Shown here: positions 51,412 to 64,000 of the stretch, piece by piece
How the letters are laid out: each line of letters begins with the position of its first letter
Numbering within the stretch: the stretch's first letter is position 1
Assembly (NCBI RefSeq): GCF_026213295.1
Contig: NC_079425.1
Coordinates: 10,708,604-10,772,603 of the forward strand
Source of the DNA: Gadus chalcogrammus
Lineage: Eukaryota; Chordata; Actinopteri; Gadiformes; Gadidae
Direction of reading: 5' to 3'
Length of the DNA stretch: 64,000 nt
The notes under the pieces: generated by a model
The model's input: only the letters and a program-made list of their open reading frames with translations
What the model was told of the DNA's origin: nothing
Databases searched by the model: none
Translations under genes and position numbers: made by a program

Positions 51412-54400
51412 CTGTGTGGGGGTGAGGCGCGGGGTGAGTAAGTGGAGAAAGGGGGATGGGGGGGGGGGGGCTGGCCTACAGTTGCCTGCCATGTCACAGG
51501 AGATTTGTGTCCTCCCTTTAAATCATTTCCCTCTTTAGAAGATTAAGAAGGCAGAAATATTCTCAAACCGATCATTTTGCCCTCCTCCTAAAAGGACTTG
51601 ACTGGAATTGGTTGAAAAAACGTCAGGTTTCATAAAAGACAAACGATCTTTGGACCTGTAAATACAAATGCAAACAAAGGCACCAGTTCTAATGTTAATT
51701 GTGAAAAACAAACCACAAATGCCACCCGAGCCCGAGCAGAGCATATGCACCAATCAGTTCCCCATTTACACAATGGCACGATGTGCGTGTGTTATGTTAT
51801 TCTGTTTATTTGACCTTTGGTTTTTCTCAGTATGTGAGTCAATGAGCTCAAACCAATGGAGGACTTCTGTTCTTCTGCTTGTCTTTGTCAGGCCATTTAG
51901 TACTGTTACTCAAACTAGCATCACCACAATAGTAGGTGGATTCCATTGAGCTTTGCGCCACAAGGAAGTTGTAATCTTACACGGGCCACAGAAGTCAGCT
52001 CTTTAGGGATTTCAATGTAAATAACATGTATATATATATATATATACTATCTCAACCTTACTGAGACAAAAACAAAGACTAGTAACATGTTAGCTGCTTA
52101 AATTGTAGCCCATCTTGTTATGCCGATATAACTGGTACGATTCAGTGTCAGCCGGATAAGTTCTACTTTTCAACAACAAATGCCATTTTTTTTCTCGATT
52201 AAATGACAACAGTAGATCATTTGCCGAGACCAATGTCTTGTTTTAACCTGATCATGTATGGATCAGTTGTTTCCTTTCTGGTTTAATTCACCATGGGATT
52301 GATTTTTAGATCCGAACTGCAGGAAACATACAGACGCTATGCAGAGACCGAAAATAGGGAGGTCATTTGAATACAGATGCCGCAAGGCCCTGTCACTGGA
52401 AACCACTTAGGCAGGAGACTATTGCAGGTTGATTATGTCGCTACAGACAAAGTTGTAACTCTTTTGTACAAGCCACAGATATTTGCATTTAAATGCTTAT
52501 TGTAGGCATCTAAACTGCATAAACACTGATTGTAAATGGCTGGGGGTTGAATTGTCCATGGGAAAAAGAAAGAAACTTCAAATGAGGTAGAAACTGGCAT
52601 GGAAATTAGGAAATTATTTTCAAATTGTGGAGCTGAAATCAATAAGTCGGAAATGGCAGAGTTTGTTGCACTGGCCACTGTCTAGTGTCTATTGAATGTG
52701 TTGGGGGTTCGATTAGGCATGAATGTATTAACAACAATTGTTTTCATGGTTGGTTATAGAACAAGAGTCATTATATTTAAATTTAGCATTCATAGTGTTA
52801 CTTTGCTGATACCACAATAATTTTCCTTCTGTGACTCTTTCTGCTTTTTCTTACTGCACAAATATATATGAAAAAACATTTAACCCTTATAGGGAAGTCG
52901 AACCATATAAATTGCCAGCATACACAGAGTAGTCAACTGTATGTAGCATCTAAGGCTTATAATGCAAATATTTCTATATATATATAATACAAAATACATT
53001 ATTACCTTTTAGTGCATTATATGTAACCTACATTTGACTATGTGTATGTAGGCAATTGATATGGTTTGACTACCCCATTAGGGTTCAATGTTTTTTTTTT
53101 ACTGCCAATGTATGTTTAAACTCTTCCCCCCCCCCCCCCCGGAAAAGCATACGTGCGTTTCAACCACCTTGTGTATTTCAGTGTGTGGCGCCACTGCTGC
53201 CCAACACAGAGTGATGCCCTCGCTGCTCCTGCTCCTCCAGCTCTTTGTCCCCCAGCACTCAGCATGTCGGCCTCCTCAGGAGACCGGCAGCCGGCTCTAG
53301 TGTGGCCACACAAAGGCCCTGCCTCCTTTTGAGGTGTTAAAAACGTCCATTTATGCATTTCCCTGGACAAAAAAAGCACAGAGCCCATTGGAGTCCGGTG
53401 GCAACACAGGCAGACATTGTGGCCACGCTTCTCTGGCACTCATTTCACAGATTCTAAAAAGCAGTATGTGGTGAACAGGATTTGAGAGGCTAAAGTGCCC
53501 CGCGAGGACCGGGCGATAAGAGGGAGAAACACCATCACCCAGTAAACTAGAAGATGGCTTCTGTAAAATAAACACATTACCTGGAGTGGAGAGACTAGGA
53601 TAGATTCATACACCCTAAACTCACTGGAACGCACACGAGCGGCCACGGACACAAAGAAAGAAAGAACCAAGGAAAGAGCCACACAAACAAACAAAGGTAG
53701 AAATAATTAAATATCCTTCAATATTAATAATTTCAAAATAAGGGGAAATGAACGGGATTTCATGCAATCTGATTTAAGACCTAAATGAAATGGATTAGGG
53801 TCGTACGATTGCGTGATCTTTCGTATGATCTTTTTTGAGAGAAGACTATTTGTGCAAGAATCAAAGGGAATTGATAGGTTGGTTGTGTGCCTTGGCGTTA
53901 AGCACCTGAATGGTTACCCACCGTGAAGGAAAACATTCTATTCGCTCGCCCTTTCTCTCCGTCTCCCCCCACCCCTGCCCAGATGCTCAGTAAATGGACT
54001 TTTCTTCTTGTTATTTGAGGCAGAGGAAATGACACATAATGTATTTGCAGCATGAAAGCCCTGTTCAGCCCCAGCACCAAGTCAGGCCGTCTCTTGTAAC
54101 AAAAAAACGGGGCAGAAAGACGGATGCTCAATTACCCATTTCTTTTCACTTTATCCGACACGATTGCACTTAAGCATTGGCAATAGTCAAAATGCCTGTC
54201 ACTGTTTTCAGGCCCTCTCCAAGGAGATATTTTGACTTTAGTGTCACCTAGTTAGTAATGGCTGACACACGGGTGCCGGACACTTTGTGAATTCTCTTGC
54301 AGCCGGTCCACTGTATATTCAGTGTCACGACAAACAGCTTGCAGCCGCGCGAAAAATAAACCTTGATACGTTTGTTTGCGTTCATGCACCTATGTGTATG

Positions 54401-55302
54401 TGTACAATATTGTGTGTGCGCATGTGTGGAGGTGTGTGTGACGGTGTGTGTCAGGGAAGGAGGTTGAAAGATAAAGGGAAATAGAAAAGAGCAAGATGAA
54501 AAAGAGTGGAGATGAAGAGAGGCCATGACAGGTAACGGTGTGCAGCAGCGAAGAACAGCTGTTTGCATGTGATTGGCTGCCTTCCAGCACCCAGTAACTT
54601 AATTACATGGTGGATTTGAGTAGAAATAAAGCTTGTCTTTCTGACACTGCACTGGAGCCACATGCTTTTGTGTGTGCCTGTGTGTAGTTCAGCATACAGG
54701 CAGGCACCCCGAGCCCTGGGTTAATGAGGTTATGATCAGGCTTTGCTTACACAAACACTCTGGTTGCCTCCCCCAAAGATGCCCCCACTAAGCAGGCCTA
54801 CCTTGCCCAGCGATAGAGCCTTCCCCGTCCTTCAAACAACCAAGACCTCTGGTATCTATTCAATCCAAGGCAACTGTCATTTGGTATTTCACAGCTGATG
54901 GAATTGCAGGGAGGGTTGACTTTGTGGAATTGGCTATTGAATCGGACAATCGCTTGTGTTGAAATGGGGCATTAGACATTTTTCGTGCCGGGATGTTCCA
55001 CACTTCCACACCCAGGCCAAACCCATCCAGCCCCATCCCACCCCATCCCACCCCACCCCAACTCCTCCCACAACTGTACCTCCTCCCTCTTTAGCATTTC
55101 TTACCCTGGTGCTCCCTCATATAGATCCAACTCCCTGCATCCTAAACTACCCCCGCAGCCCAGGTCCCAAGGCTTGGTTATATGGGGCTCCTGCTTCCAC
55201 AGAGATAACCAGACAGCGGGCAGGTGGGGGGCCAACCTGCTGATGGCCTAGATTACCCCCATTGTCAAAATAACTGCATCGACAAATTTCCTACTTCAGA
55301 GT

Positions 55303-55308
<6 letters not shown>

Positions 55309-55369
<61 letters not shown>

Positions 55370-55374
55370 GGAGA

Positions 55375-55441
<67 letters not shown>
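55309..55441. repeat. (GA)n, 133 bp
   Basis: Pure GA except for a GGGAGA-interrupted middle (55361-55382). Confidence 0.97.
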
Positions 55442-55444
<3 letters not shown>

Positions 55445-55628
55445 TGGAGAATGAGAGAGAGAGATGAATGGAGAACGAGAGAGGATATGGAATTGAGAAT
55501 TGGGAGCGCATTTTATAATATGTTGTTCCAGATATGGATGAATTCCAAATAGTCAAGTTCAAGTGCAAGTTTTGGCCTGCTTTGGAGATATCCAGACAAC
55601 ACATGGCACATGGCACGTGCACACAGGC

Positions 55629-55671
55629 ATGCATGTGTGCACGGACAAACAATGTCCGTGCACACATGCAT
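55629..55671. repeat. 19-bp perfect hairpin, 5-nt loop
   Basis: 55629-55647 (ATGCATGTGTGCACGGACA) is the exact reverse complement of 55653-55671, with loop AACAA. It sits in unique sequence about 190 bp after the (GA)n array. Confidence 0.9.
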
Positions 55672-56662
55672 ATATGACAATGTCACATATGTACGTTTAT
55701 CAACATGAAAATAACATCACACCAACATATTTGACAACTCTGAAATGTTAGAAATAACTTCATGTTAGAAATACATTTATTGTCACATATTATTCTCAGC
55801 AATAGTTCATGTTCCCTCTTTAGGGCACTTTTGGCTATGACTACATTGGAGGTTTGTTCAAACGATTGATACTGATCCACTGTCATATGATGGTGGAAGA
55901 CACAACACTCTGTTCAGCAGGGCTAATCAAATAAAGTATACTCCATACTGTCAATGAACACATGCCTTGAATTTGACCCGTCATTTAATTTTAGAGTGCC
56001 TCTTTGGACCTAAGAGCATGCTTATGTCTTGATTTGCGCGTGTGTGTTCGCGGGCATGTGTGTTTGTGTGTTTGATGGGGGGGGGGGGCGTCGGTTATCT
56101 TACATTCTTTCATGCCATAATGTAGTTAATAGACCACATTTTTCTCCCATAATCAATCAACTGCATCACAATGGCTTATTATTTACCAACCACATATTGT
56201 CTGTGTGTCTATATCTCATGCAGAAGCACTAGTTAAATAAATTGAACTACATAAGTACGATTAATTGCTAATATTTCTGTTACTTAGTCATGTGATTACA
56301 TTAAGTAAGGGAAATATTTGTCTTTCCTGACTCTCCGCCTAATTCAGAGCAGGCACCCTTGGGAACACGACACTTGTTTTATCGCAATCGAATTGTGGAA
56401 TCGTTCATTATTTACAATTAAATATTCCTATCATCATGGGGTGTATGATTAGACTAATTTAAACAATAAGGCAGTAAGAATATACTCTACATTTTCTATT
56501 CATCTCATTGTTATCAATTAGCATCACTTTATACATTCAAAGGCTTGTTGATTGTACCAACTGATAAAAAATGACAAGTTTTTAGCATAATGTATAAAAC
56601 GCTGTATTCAGCAGGCAGTATTTGTTGAATGCATATCACAGGCACTAATATGAGGTCATAAT

Positions 56663-56769
<107 letters not shown>

Positions 56770-57109
56770 GAGTTTATTTCTGTGTTTTGAATGCATGTCC
56801 TGCATGCACTGCCTTGGTGTTGGGTCTTTGATTCAACAACACAACATAGAATTTAATTGAATTGAAGTTGAATTAATTCAGCCACCCAGGTCACTGGGTT
56901 CCCTCTCCTCTGTTGTCTTTAACAAACCTTGAGGCTACGGCATCTGCCTTTATCAGTTTTTTTCTCTCCATTGCAATGCCATGCTCTGCACATGCCAAAA
57001 ATGGTAGTTTATCTGGTCTTGTTGTCGGTGGCTTTTTGGCCCGAGTCACAGGAAACCCAGTACAGCAATGTAAATTAGTGAGGGTTCAATTAAGCATAAC
57101 CTTCTAAAC

Positions 57110-57210
57110 CTCTGTCCTTATTTAATTGGCAGTTATGAGGCAGGCTAATTGTATAAATGAGGGGGTAATGAGATCTCTATCAATTGTACGAGTAGAAAGG
57201 ATAGAAGATA
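57110..57210. promoter_or_regulatory. Candidate conserved noncoding element
   Basis: Contains tatttaattggcagttatga, ggctaattgtataaatgagg and gtaatgagatctc words in repeat-free sequence. Inferred only. Confidence 0.25.
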
Positions 57211-57599
57211 ACGAACTGTATTTGCATAATTATTTTTTCTATACTTTGTTATTCCTTCTACTTTGTTGAAGAAAAATAATTTGTGTGGTATTTGGGTTGG
57301 AATAGCCTACGCCAGAATGGCCCATGCGACCGTTTCTCCATGTTTGTTCTTGGTTGCGGGACTTCAAGAGACGTGGCGCAACGAGCAGAGCATGCCACCA
57401 AATAAATCATTAGCAGGGAAAGCACTGTTGGGGGGGGGGGGGGAAAAATTAAATAAAACAAACCACTTTATATGAAAGATGTTTATGAGAGAAATTCACA
57501 GACGCTGGGACAGATTAATGAGGTAGCAGAGACGTGCATTTTAAACAACGGCCTAACTTAATCCCTGAGGGTCAGAGCACTGTGGACCAAAATACAGTC

Positions 57600-57690
57600 C
57601 TCAGCAAAGTAGCATAGACTGTTGAGACTGTTGAGAATGTTCAGACTGTTCAGAGTGTCTCGAATGTTCAGACTGTTCAAACATTTGATA
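57600..57690. repeat. Short imperfect minisatellite
   Basis: Repeated gactgttgaga, atgttcagactgttcaga and atgttcagactgttcaaac words, period about 9-10 and 28 bp. Confidence 0.7.
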
Positions 57691-57885
57691 CTTTTGATAC
57701 TGCTCTCTTCTCTATCTTGCATAATCTTTTATATTCTCATTATTTAATTCCTGATTACTGATTATATTATATTGTTGTTTTTAAGTCTTTCATACCATTT
57801 TAAAGAAAATTCTTGCTTTAAGTCTAATATAGAAATTCACAAAATTAAATGTATTTTTTTCTCTCTTTTTGTTGTTACGTTTCAG

Positions 57886-57956
57886 GTCAATTTCACAAGT
57901 TCCAAGTCAACCAACCAGTGATAACTGGGAGCTGGGGATTGAGTCCTTTAGTTTTT
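57886..57956 (+). other. Candidate noncoding exon
   Basis: 71 nt between a strong pyrimidine tract with acgtttcag (acceptor ending 57885) and gtaagtatc (donor at 57957). No conserved peptide is apparent. It could be an alternative 5' UTR exon of the downstream gene or chance. Confidence 0.3.
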
Positions 57957-60199
57957 GTAAGTATCAATTTGCCTCTTCAGTTGTTGCTTTTCAGCCACGT
58001 GTCATTCACACCTGGTGTTTTCCATACACATTAAACACCTGCACCCAATGAGCTGGACAATTGGATATCAGTCACACAATGTATGCACAATTACACAGGA
58101 CTATGTGGTAGGGTTAGTGACAGAAATCACACCTTTAGCATCAACTGGTACACGTTTCACTTCCTTTCTGAGAGCAACACTTGTTATTGTTATTTCGTGC
58201 TTCATTATAAACCACTATTTTTCTAAAGAGTTCTGGAGATGTGCCAGAATCTATCTTTGGCGATACTCACAAGCCGTCACTTTGCAGATCCTTTCACAAA
58301 TTGCAAAAGATAAAGTTCATTAGAACATATTGCAGTCTTACAATGCAGTGTTTTTGGCCTATAAAGCAGAACAGAGCTCAGTGAATATTCCTCCTACTAT
58401 CTTTTTCTTCAACAGCCTATTTTCTGATGCTGTTCCTGTGAACTCTTTAATAAAGATCATAGCTGTGGTCATATTAGGCACACAAAGCCTACCTAGTAAG
58501 GTGATATTAATATTCTCTTTAAATGTCAGCTCAGGAATATATCAGTAGAAAGGACCAGGTGATAATAATGCTGTTGATGAAAGGATCTGTCATTTTCTTA
58601 TCTCTTAAATTTATGACCTTAACATTCTTCAGCTCTCATGAATATTCACCTGTGTGTTCTGTGTGGACTTCCATCGGCGTAGTCCAACAATGTTGCAAAG
58701 TTTGCCATGAATTGCTCAATTGATCTTCGGGAACAGTGAGGTAATATAAAAAAAAAAAAAAGAAAAAGAAATCTTTTGTATTTGTGTAGCAGGTATGTCC
58801 GTTAGCCAGGGTGTTGACATCTCGCAGGCTTTTATGACTATAACTCGAGGTCTCTAATCAATGAGGCACACTTATGCCTCAAAAGCACTGTTTTCAACTC
58901 AACAACATACTGCGCACCGCAGAGGAGAGAAAGCATGAAACAGAAATAGTCAACAATGGTTCCAAGCGTAGACATGAAACAAACTTATTGAGCTGTGAAA
59001 TATGTCTTTTAACTTAAATTTTTTGAACTTCTGTGGTCATGGTGTGTCAGCTGAAAGCATGTGTGTCTTTGTTCTGGTCTTTGTTGTCTTTTTTCTGCAC
59101 TCCTAATGTCTCAGGTCTTTCTTGTTGACTTCTTCCCTGCTCAAATCCAACATTTATTTTTATTTGCTCAGATTTCACCATGAGCATTGTATCTGTGTGA
59201 AGATGAAAGGCACTTATTTACCACTGACATCTTTGGTACGATGAAATCACCCTCCTTGTGTTGTCGTTCTACATTGATGTGCGTTAGTTGGAAGCGGCAA
59301 CGTTGGCGTGGGTACCTTGAGGCCGGCCTTCACATTTTATTCCTGCCTAAGCTGACTTCCTCTTCCGAGCAGAAGCATCCCCGTCTCCTGTGCAGTTCCA
59401 TCAGCCAGACCACAGTCAACCATGAATCTAGGTCCTGTGCAACTTTAATCTACATGATTAATTAATCATAAAATGAGGCAGAGAGTGATTCTGTTTGTGT
59501 ACGGTGCACCCGTGGGACATGTTTAATCACTCTTTTGCGATCCCATTTGGAAACACCTGGGGATATGTTGGAGTGTCTGAAAAGGAGAAATGCACGCTTT
59601 GTTAGTGTGTGGCATTTGTCTAATAAGCGATGGGACCGCGGCTTCACACAGCAGCTCTGTGCAATGATGGCAAAACCTGATGTGAGCGGTGAAAAGGAAC
59701 CATTTTGTGAAAATATAAATGCTTATCCCTTTACTGCATAATTCCAATGGTAACCGTTAGAAAGTTTATGTGTATTATTTATTAATCGTTTAGTGCAATG
59801 ACCATTCTGAGTATCAAGCAAAGAAACAAATAGATGGCAAGATTTCAATTGGACGATAAGGCATAATTATTTGAAATAAATCAGGCTACTACTGCACAGA
59901 CTGCTCAAACACAATAGCCTAATCTTCTTAATATGTGGCCCTAAAGGGATATAATTGAACACGTTCTGTGATGTTTTCAAGTTAGGCACTATATTCTCTG
60001 CGATTTATAAGATTGATTTTCCATTTTTTTTTGGGGGGGGGGGGGGGGAATGTCTTCATGGGCTTTATTTCATTCGCTAGAGAATAAAAACCTAATATGG
60101 ACTTGGCTGCTTTCCTGCATTTTAAGGTACACTCCTCGCACGGGAGGACAGCGTCTCACCTACAAGCGATATACGGCAAAAAAAAAAAACAGCACCAAA

Positions 60200-60560
60200 T
60201 AATATGCCATTAATCTTCTTGCTACCCCAGCTGCGGAAAGTAATGCATAACTAAAAGTCCGGTAAAATTAATTAATGATTTCAACCATGAACTTTTCTCC
60301 CAAAACGCCATGAATCGTCTTTCAGCTGATAATGCTTTGTGACCCTGGAGTGTGAAATCCCTGTTGCGTTGAGAGTAGCCAGTTAATTGATTCGCAAATT
60401 ATTTAAAGTTTGTGGTGCCCAGGGGAGTGCTAGGCTGTAATGACAGCCCGTTTCCACAGAGTTGAATAAACTATTCCCTGGGAAGCCTCTATTCAAATGT
60501 GATAATATGCTAACAAGTCTAATCTTAGACAGAAAACACAGTTGTTTAAGATGAGCATTT
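60200..60560. promoter_or_regulatory. Candidate conserved noncoding element
   Basis: Repeat-free, with aaaattaattaatgatttca, ccagttaattgattcgc and tgtaatgacagcccg words. Inferred from texture. Confidence 0.25.
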
Positions 60561-61379
60561 AATTTCTAGCAATTGACCGCTGCATTTGTATTTGACTTTA
60601 GATTTTGAATTTGAACTTATACAGAATGGCTGAGGAACAGGGCTGTTTCATTCTTGTGAATCAGTTATGAATCTAGATTCCTTAAACATCTAAATGCCAC
60701 ATGTTATATCACCAGGAAACCAGCCTTGGTAGGTCGGCAGCCCACTTTACATGCAGACAATTTTATACATATCTGCACATACTATTCTTACCCTAACGAT
60801 TTATACATTAGCGATAGTAGATAGTATTTCAAGCAGGGGTGACCTCGAATCTTCCACGATTCAAACCTTTGATCGGCGCCTATTGACAGCTGTGGGAAAC
60901 CCTGAAGCCAATTGATTATTTTCAAGCGTTTTTACCACACAAAAGTAAAGTAATACATGAAAAAATATATGATAAAGGATTCGATGCTCAGTAGCCAATG
61001 GGTCTGGCCTGACAATTGAGATTCAACAATGTGAAATCTTGGTCGAGGACAGACCTCATTTCTAGTGTCGTTTTTTATAGTCCAACGATGCTGCTGCCAG
61101 GTTTTTAGTTACCAAGTAACTAGCAATGTGGCCGTTGTCCGATGCAAATACAATTTAACTCTGGACTATGGCTTCATATTCTAAGGCTATAACAGAAATC
61201 AAATGACTTCAAAACAGCATGCGGGATCAAAATCCAGGTTGAAATTACTAGCCCATATGTTCAAGAATGATGAATGAAAAAAATCAAATCACTGTTTTTT
61301 ACCAATGAGTATAATCTCTGCAATTATGTATTTATTGAATTATTGGATCAGTTTGGGCGTAATTTTGTACATGCGCTAA

Positions 61380-61800
61380 TTTGCCACCTCTGATGCGCCT
61401 TCTGCCTGGAACAGACCCAGTGTCGTACCCAGAGCACCTCATGTTGCTCCTATAGCTAAGTGGGCAGATCTCTGCGCTCCTACCAAGGAGCCTCTAATCC
61501 GCAGCCATTAGCCAGCACTGTCATTCAGACACACAGTGTCCGCCCGATTTACACCAAATGAAATGAAGATAGTTGTTTCTGGTCCCCTGGCTTCCCTCAT
61601 TGCCATAAACATATGCTCTGTGCCCTGCTTCTTTCCATCTTATTTATGACTTTAATTTGTTGTGTGGGCTGCGCAAGAAATCAAATTTAATCCAATCCTC
61701 CCAGGGACCCTGTCATATAATAACATGGTAATTTCTGTGTATCCTTTTGAAAAATGAGGAAATTAATTCTTCCTGACATGTTCTAATTATTCCAGTGTGA
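61380..61800. promoter_or_regulatory. Candidate conserved noncoding element
   Basis: Unique sequence around 61385-61560 with higher GC, flanked by AT-rich DNA with aggaaattaattcttcc at 61756. No alignment available. Confidence 0.2.
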
Positions 61801-61984
61801 ACGGTGCCCCCCCCCCCCCCCCCCCCCCCTAAGTGTCAGTTGGCGACGGGTGGCGAGGTGCTAATGCTGACCAGCAGTGCGTTTAATTTGAAACATGAGC
61901 AGACACCTTTCAACACACCTTCCTAATGTTGGAGTGGCGCACACAAATTAATTCACTACTTATCTGGCAGCTCTGACGTGACGT

Positions 61985-62019
<35 letters not shown>

Positions 62020-62080
62020 GAAGTGTGCGTGTGTTTGGATATGGGGAAGGGCTGAAGGCTCACTGTTGCCACTAGTTAAG

Positions 62081-62101
62081 GTGTGTGTGTGTGTGTGTGC
62101 G

Positions 62102-62144
<43 letters not shown>
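62081..62144. repeat. (GT)n with GC variants
   Basis: GT arrays at 61982-62018 and 62081-62144 on either side of a unique 60-bp stretch. Confidence 0.95.
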
Positions 62145-62146
<2 letters not shown>

Positions 62147-63921
62147 TTTGTGTTGAGGTGGTGGGAGGGATATGGGAATAGCTTGGACAGTATTTTTCCC
62201 TGGATCTCTCTTCTCTTATTCTAATGGTACCTTTCACACATGTTTCCTGCACCACTGGGAGCTCCCAGAATCCTATTTAATTACACTGTCATCAGCTAGT
62301 CTCTACCACATCACTGGAAATCTGCATAGGGAAGCAACAAAGTGGCATGTGTCCAAGGGTGAGCACTTGTTGTGGTACACCTTACGGCTACAGCCAGTAA
62401 AGTGATATATTTAAAAGAAATAATGATTTGCACCAGTACTTTAAAATGTGTACTTGAATAGGCATTTGTCCAGCCACACAGCCTAATGGACATGTTAAGA
62501 TTTCTGTATGGATAAACGTATCTTTGACAGCAGCATGTGACGCATAAATCCCTATTAAATTGATCAAAGACAATTATCCAACTGTAATTCAGTCGCAGGC
62601 ACCTTTTTGGGCGACGTGCATAAGCAAATATTCTATCTTTTCCTAACAAATGCCTTTAATTTGGCTAGTAAATGAAAACAAAGAGGCTCCTGGAAATGAT
62701 GCAGTTATAGAAAATAACGTTAGAAAATGATTATTTATTTCTTACCACAAAGAGTGACACATAACCATTTTCCAAATAGGAGCCTTTAGTTAGTCCTAAG
62801 TACTATAAAGATTCAGATTCATGAAATTACAAAATTTGTTCCACTGAAGCGACAATATTGTAATGATTTTTAGAAGATCAAAGTTCAAAAGCTTTATTTT
62901 ATTTGTCCATGTTGCCGTATTAGAAAATGATGATTGGCCTGTTGATTATTGGCCTGCAAGTTTTTGTCTTTACTTTACATAAATGATTGTTGTGTGCCTG
63001 TGGCATCATTTGTGGATGTTTTGTGTCTGGATCAGAGCACATGTAGGCTCATCGTGGCTCATCGTAACCCTTGTGGTCATGGTCGTGGAGAAGAGAGCAG
63101 ACCTTTGTGAGCAGTGGGTGGGTGCCCCCATGACTCATGAGAGTGGAGAGGCGTCGACATGGCCGCCCGGCCTACAGGGATTAAAGTCCTTCTCTCCCCC
63201 CCTCCTCCACACCCCACAGGGTTAATCACTGCCATCTTGGCTCCATGCAGAGGATACAATTGCTCTCTCCATCATTGTGGAAGAAGTGAGAAACAAAACC
63301 ACTCGTCAGACCACTGCTGGGGAAGCTCCACAGCTTAGGCACACAGGTTTTGAGCTTTGCGTTTCTGCTTTGGAGACTTAATCGCCTGATTGGTCTTGTC
63401 CATCCATCGCTTACCCCAGGGCCTGTTTGAAATGTTAGAATAAGTGATATTTGGTGTTTCAACTTAGAATAACACAAGGCCGTGTGTCGTGTCTTGCGAT
63501 CTGTTCTCTGGGAGAGTGGAGGCACAGATGAATGCCTCATGCCAAGACCCGCATGGCTGCCGCTAGCACATTAAATCAGCAGTCAACCTGACTGGAAGTC
63601 CAAAACGTGCACTAGGTTAAGGGGATGCGCTGAGGCAGTGTTAATGGCTAGCTTGTTGTCCATATGGTACAGCTTTAATAAAGCTCATTTGTTGCAGATG
63701 GTGAAGAGGGCTTGGTTAGGCAGAGCGAGCGCTTTTTTGGCAGAGGCACGTTCTTCGCAAGGGCTGCCGTGCTGTTCTGACCAATCCTGGGCCAGCTCTG
63801 TGTCTTTTAACATTGATGTCTCTCCTCCTTCACCAAAAACACTGCCCTTGGATTGTGGCCTGGTCTTAATTTAAAAACCCATGCTCGCCTTTTTTTCTTT
63901 TTTTCCTTTTTTCTTTTTTAG

Positions 63922-64000
63922 ATGCGTACAGAAGAGCAACTACAATGCGGCTCAGTCACTTTTTCCTGAGTTTGGTCTCCAAACCGCACCTCTGCTTCCA
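63922..64000 (+). other. sox6: Candidate exon cut by window end
   Basis: A long T-rich tract (63888-63919) ends in ag at 63920-63921. The following 79 nt begin with atgcgtacagaagagcaac and are more GC-balanced than upstream. The frame from that first ATG stops after 15 codons, so this looks like 5' UTR of the downstream gene or the start of an exon whose start codon is beyond the window. Identity is inferred from synteny. Confidence 0.4.

Larger units (their letters stand above)
57957..63921. other. Putative intron, about 6 kb
   Basis: AT-rich and without recognised genes. It holds homopolymer runs (G 60033-60048, C 61807-61829), GT arrays (61982-62018, 62081-62144) and enhancer-like stretches at 60200-60560 and 61380-61800. 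Confidence 0.4.

Noticed and set aside
52690..52720. ggttcgatt word resembling a tRNA B box
   Set aside because: No A box or cloverleaf can be formed around it.
55301..55552. Glu-Arg-rich frame
   Set aside because: Translation of the (GA)n array.

Overview
This is vertebrate, almost certainly teleost, nuclear DNA. It has multi-exon splicing, long AT-rich introns, very dense dinucleotide microsatellites and teleost-type MITE debris. By my tally about 3.9 kb of the 64 kb is simple repeat, mainly (CA)n and (GA)n. That density recalls gadid (cod-family) genomes, but this is only a suggestion. There are no prokaryotic features, CRISPR arrays or viral genes.

One protein-coding gene is well supported. 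Nineteen exons on the + strand (2926 to 27530) join into one uninterrupted frame of 1154 codons plus stop, with compatible phases at every junction. The product is the C-terminal part of PLEKHA7, the adherens-junction protein with WW and PH domains. The window opens in an intron inside the PH domain, so the WW domains and the first half of the PH domain lie upstream. The visible protein has, in order: the end of the PH domain, a proline-rich and basic linker, a p120-catenin-binding-type region, coiled coils, a second proline-rich stretch, a conserved block with an alternative stop, an acidic and coiled-coil tail, and a C-terminal T-F-V that fits a class I PDZ ligand.

A long 3' UTR probably follows (27531 to about 30145). 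The rest, about 30 to 64 kb, has no convincing coding exon. It holds a CpG-richer promoter-like stretch (about 37.6 to 38.6 kb), a possible first exon ending at 38100, a well-formed small exon at 40601-40692, a weaker candidate at 57886-57956, and a strong acceptor at 63921 just before the window ends. In human, PLEKHA7 and SOX6 are neighbours in the same orientation. These exons are therefore most simply the untranslated 5' exons of sox6, with the long AT-rich introns carrying candidate regulatory elements. This identity rests on synteny and splice signals, not on recognised coding sequence.

The most interesting local observations are: a (GT)n repeat that starts exactly at a splice donor; an 840-bp polypyrimidine tract feeding one acceptor; a donor whose read-through gives a short protein isoform as in human PLEKHA7; a duplicated intron segment that includes a splice donor, about 6 kb apart; a palindrome of two perfect octamer sites; and a 19-bp perfect hairpin.
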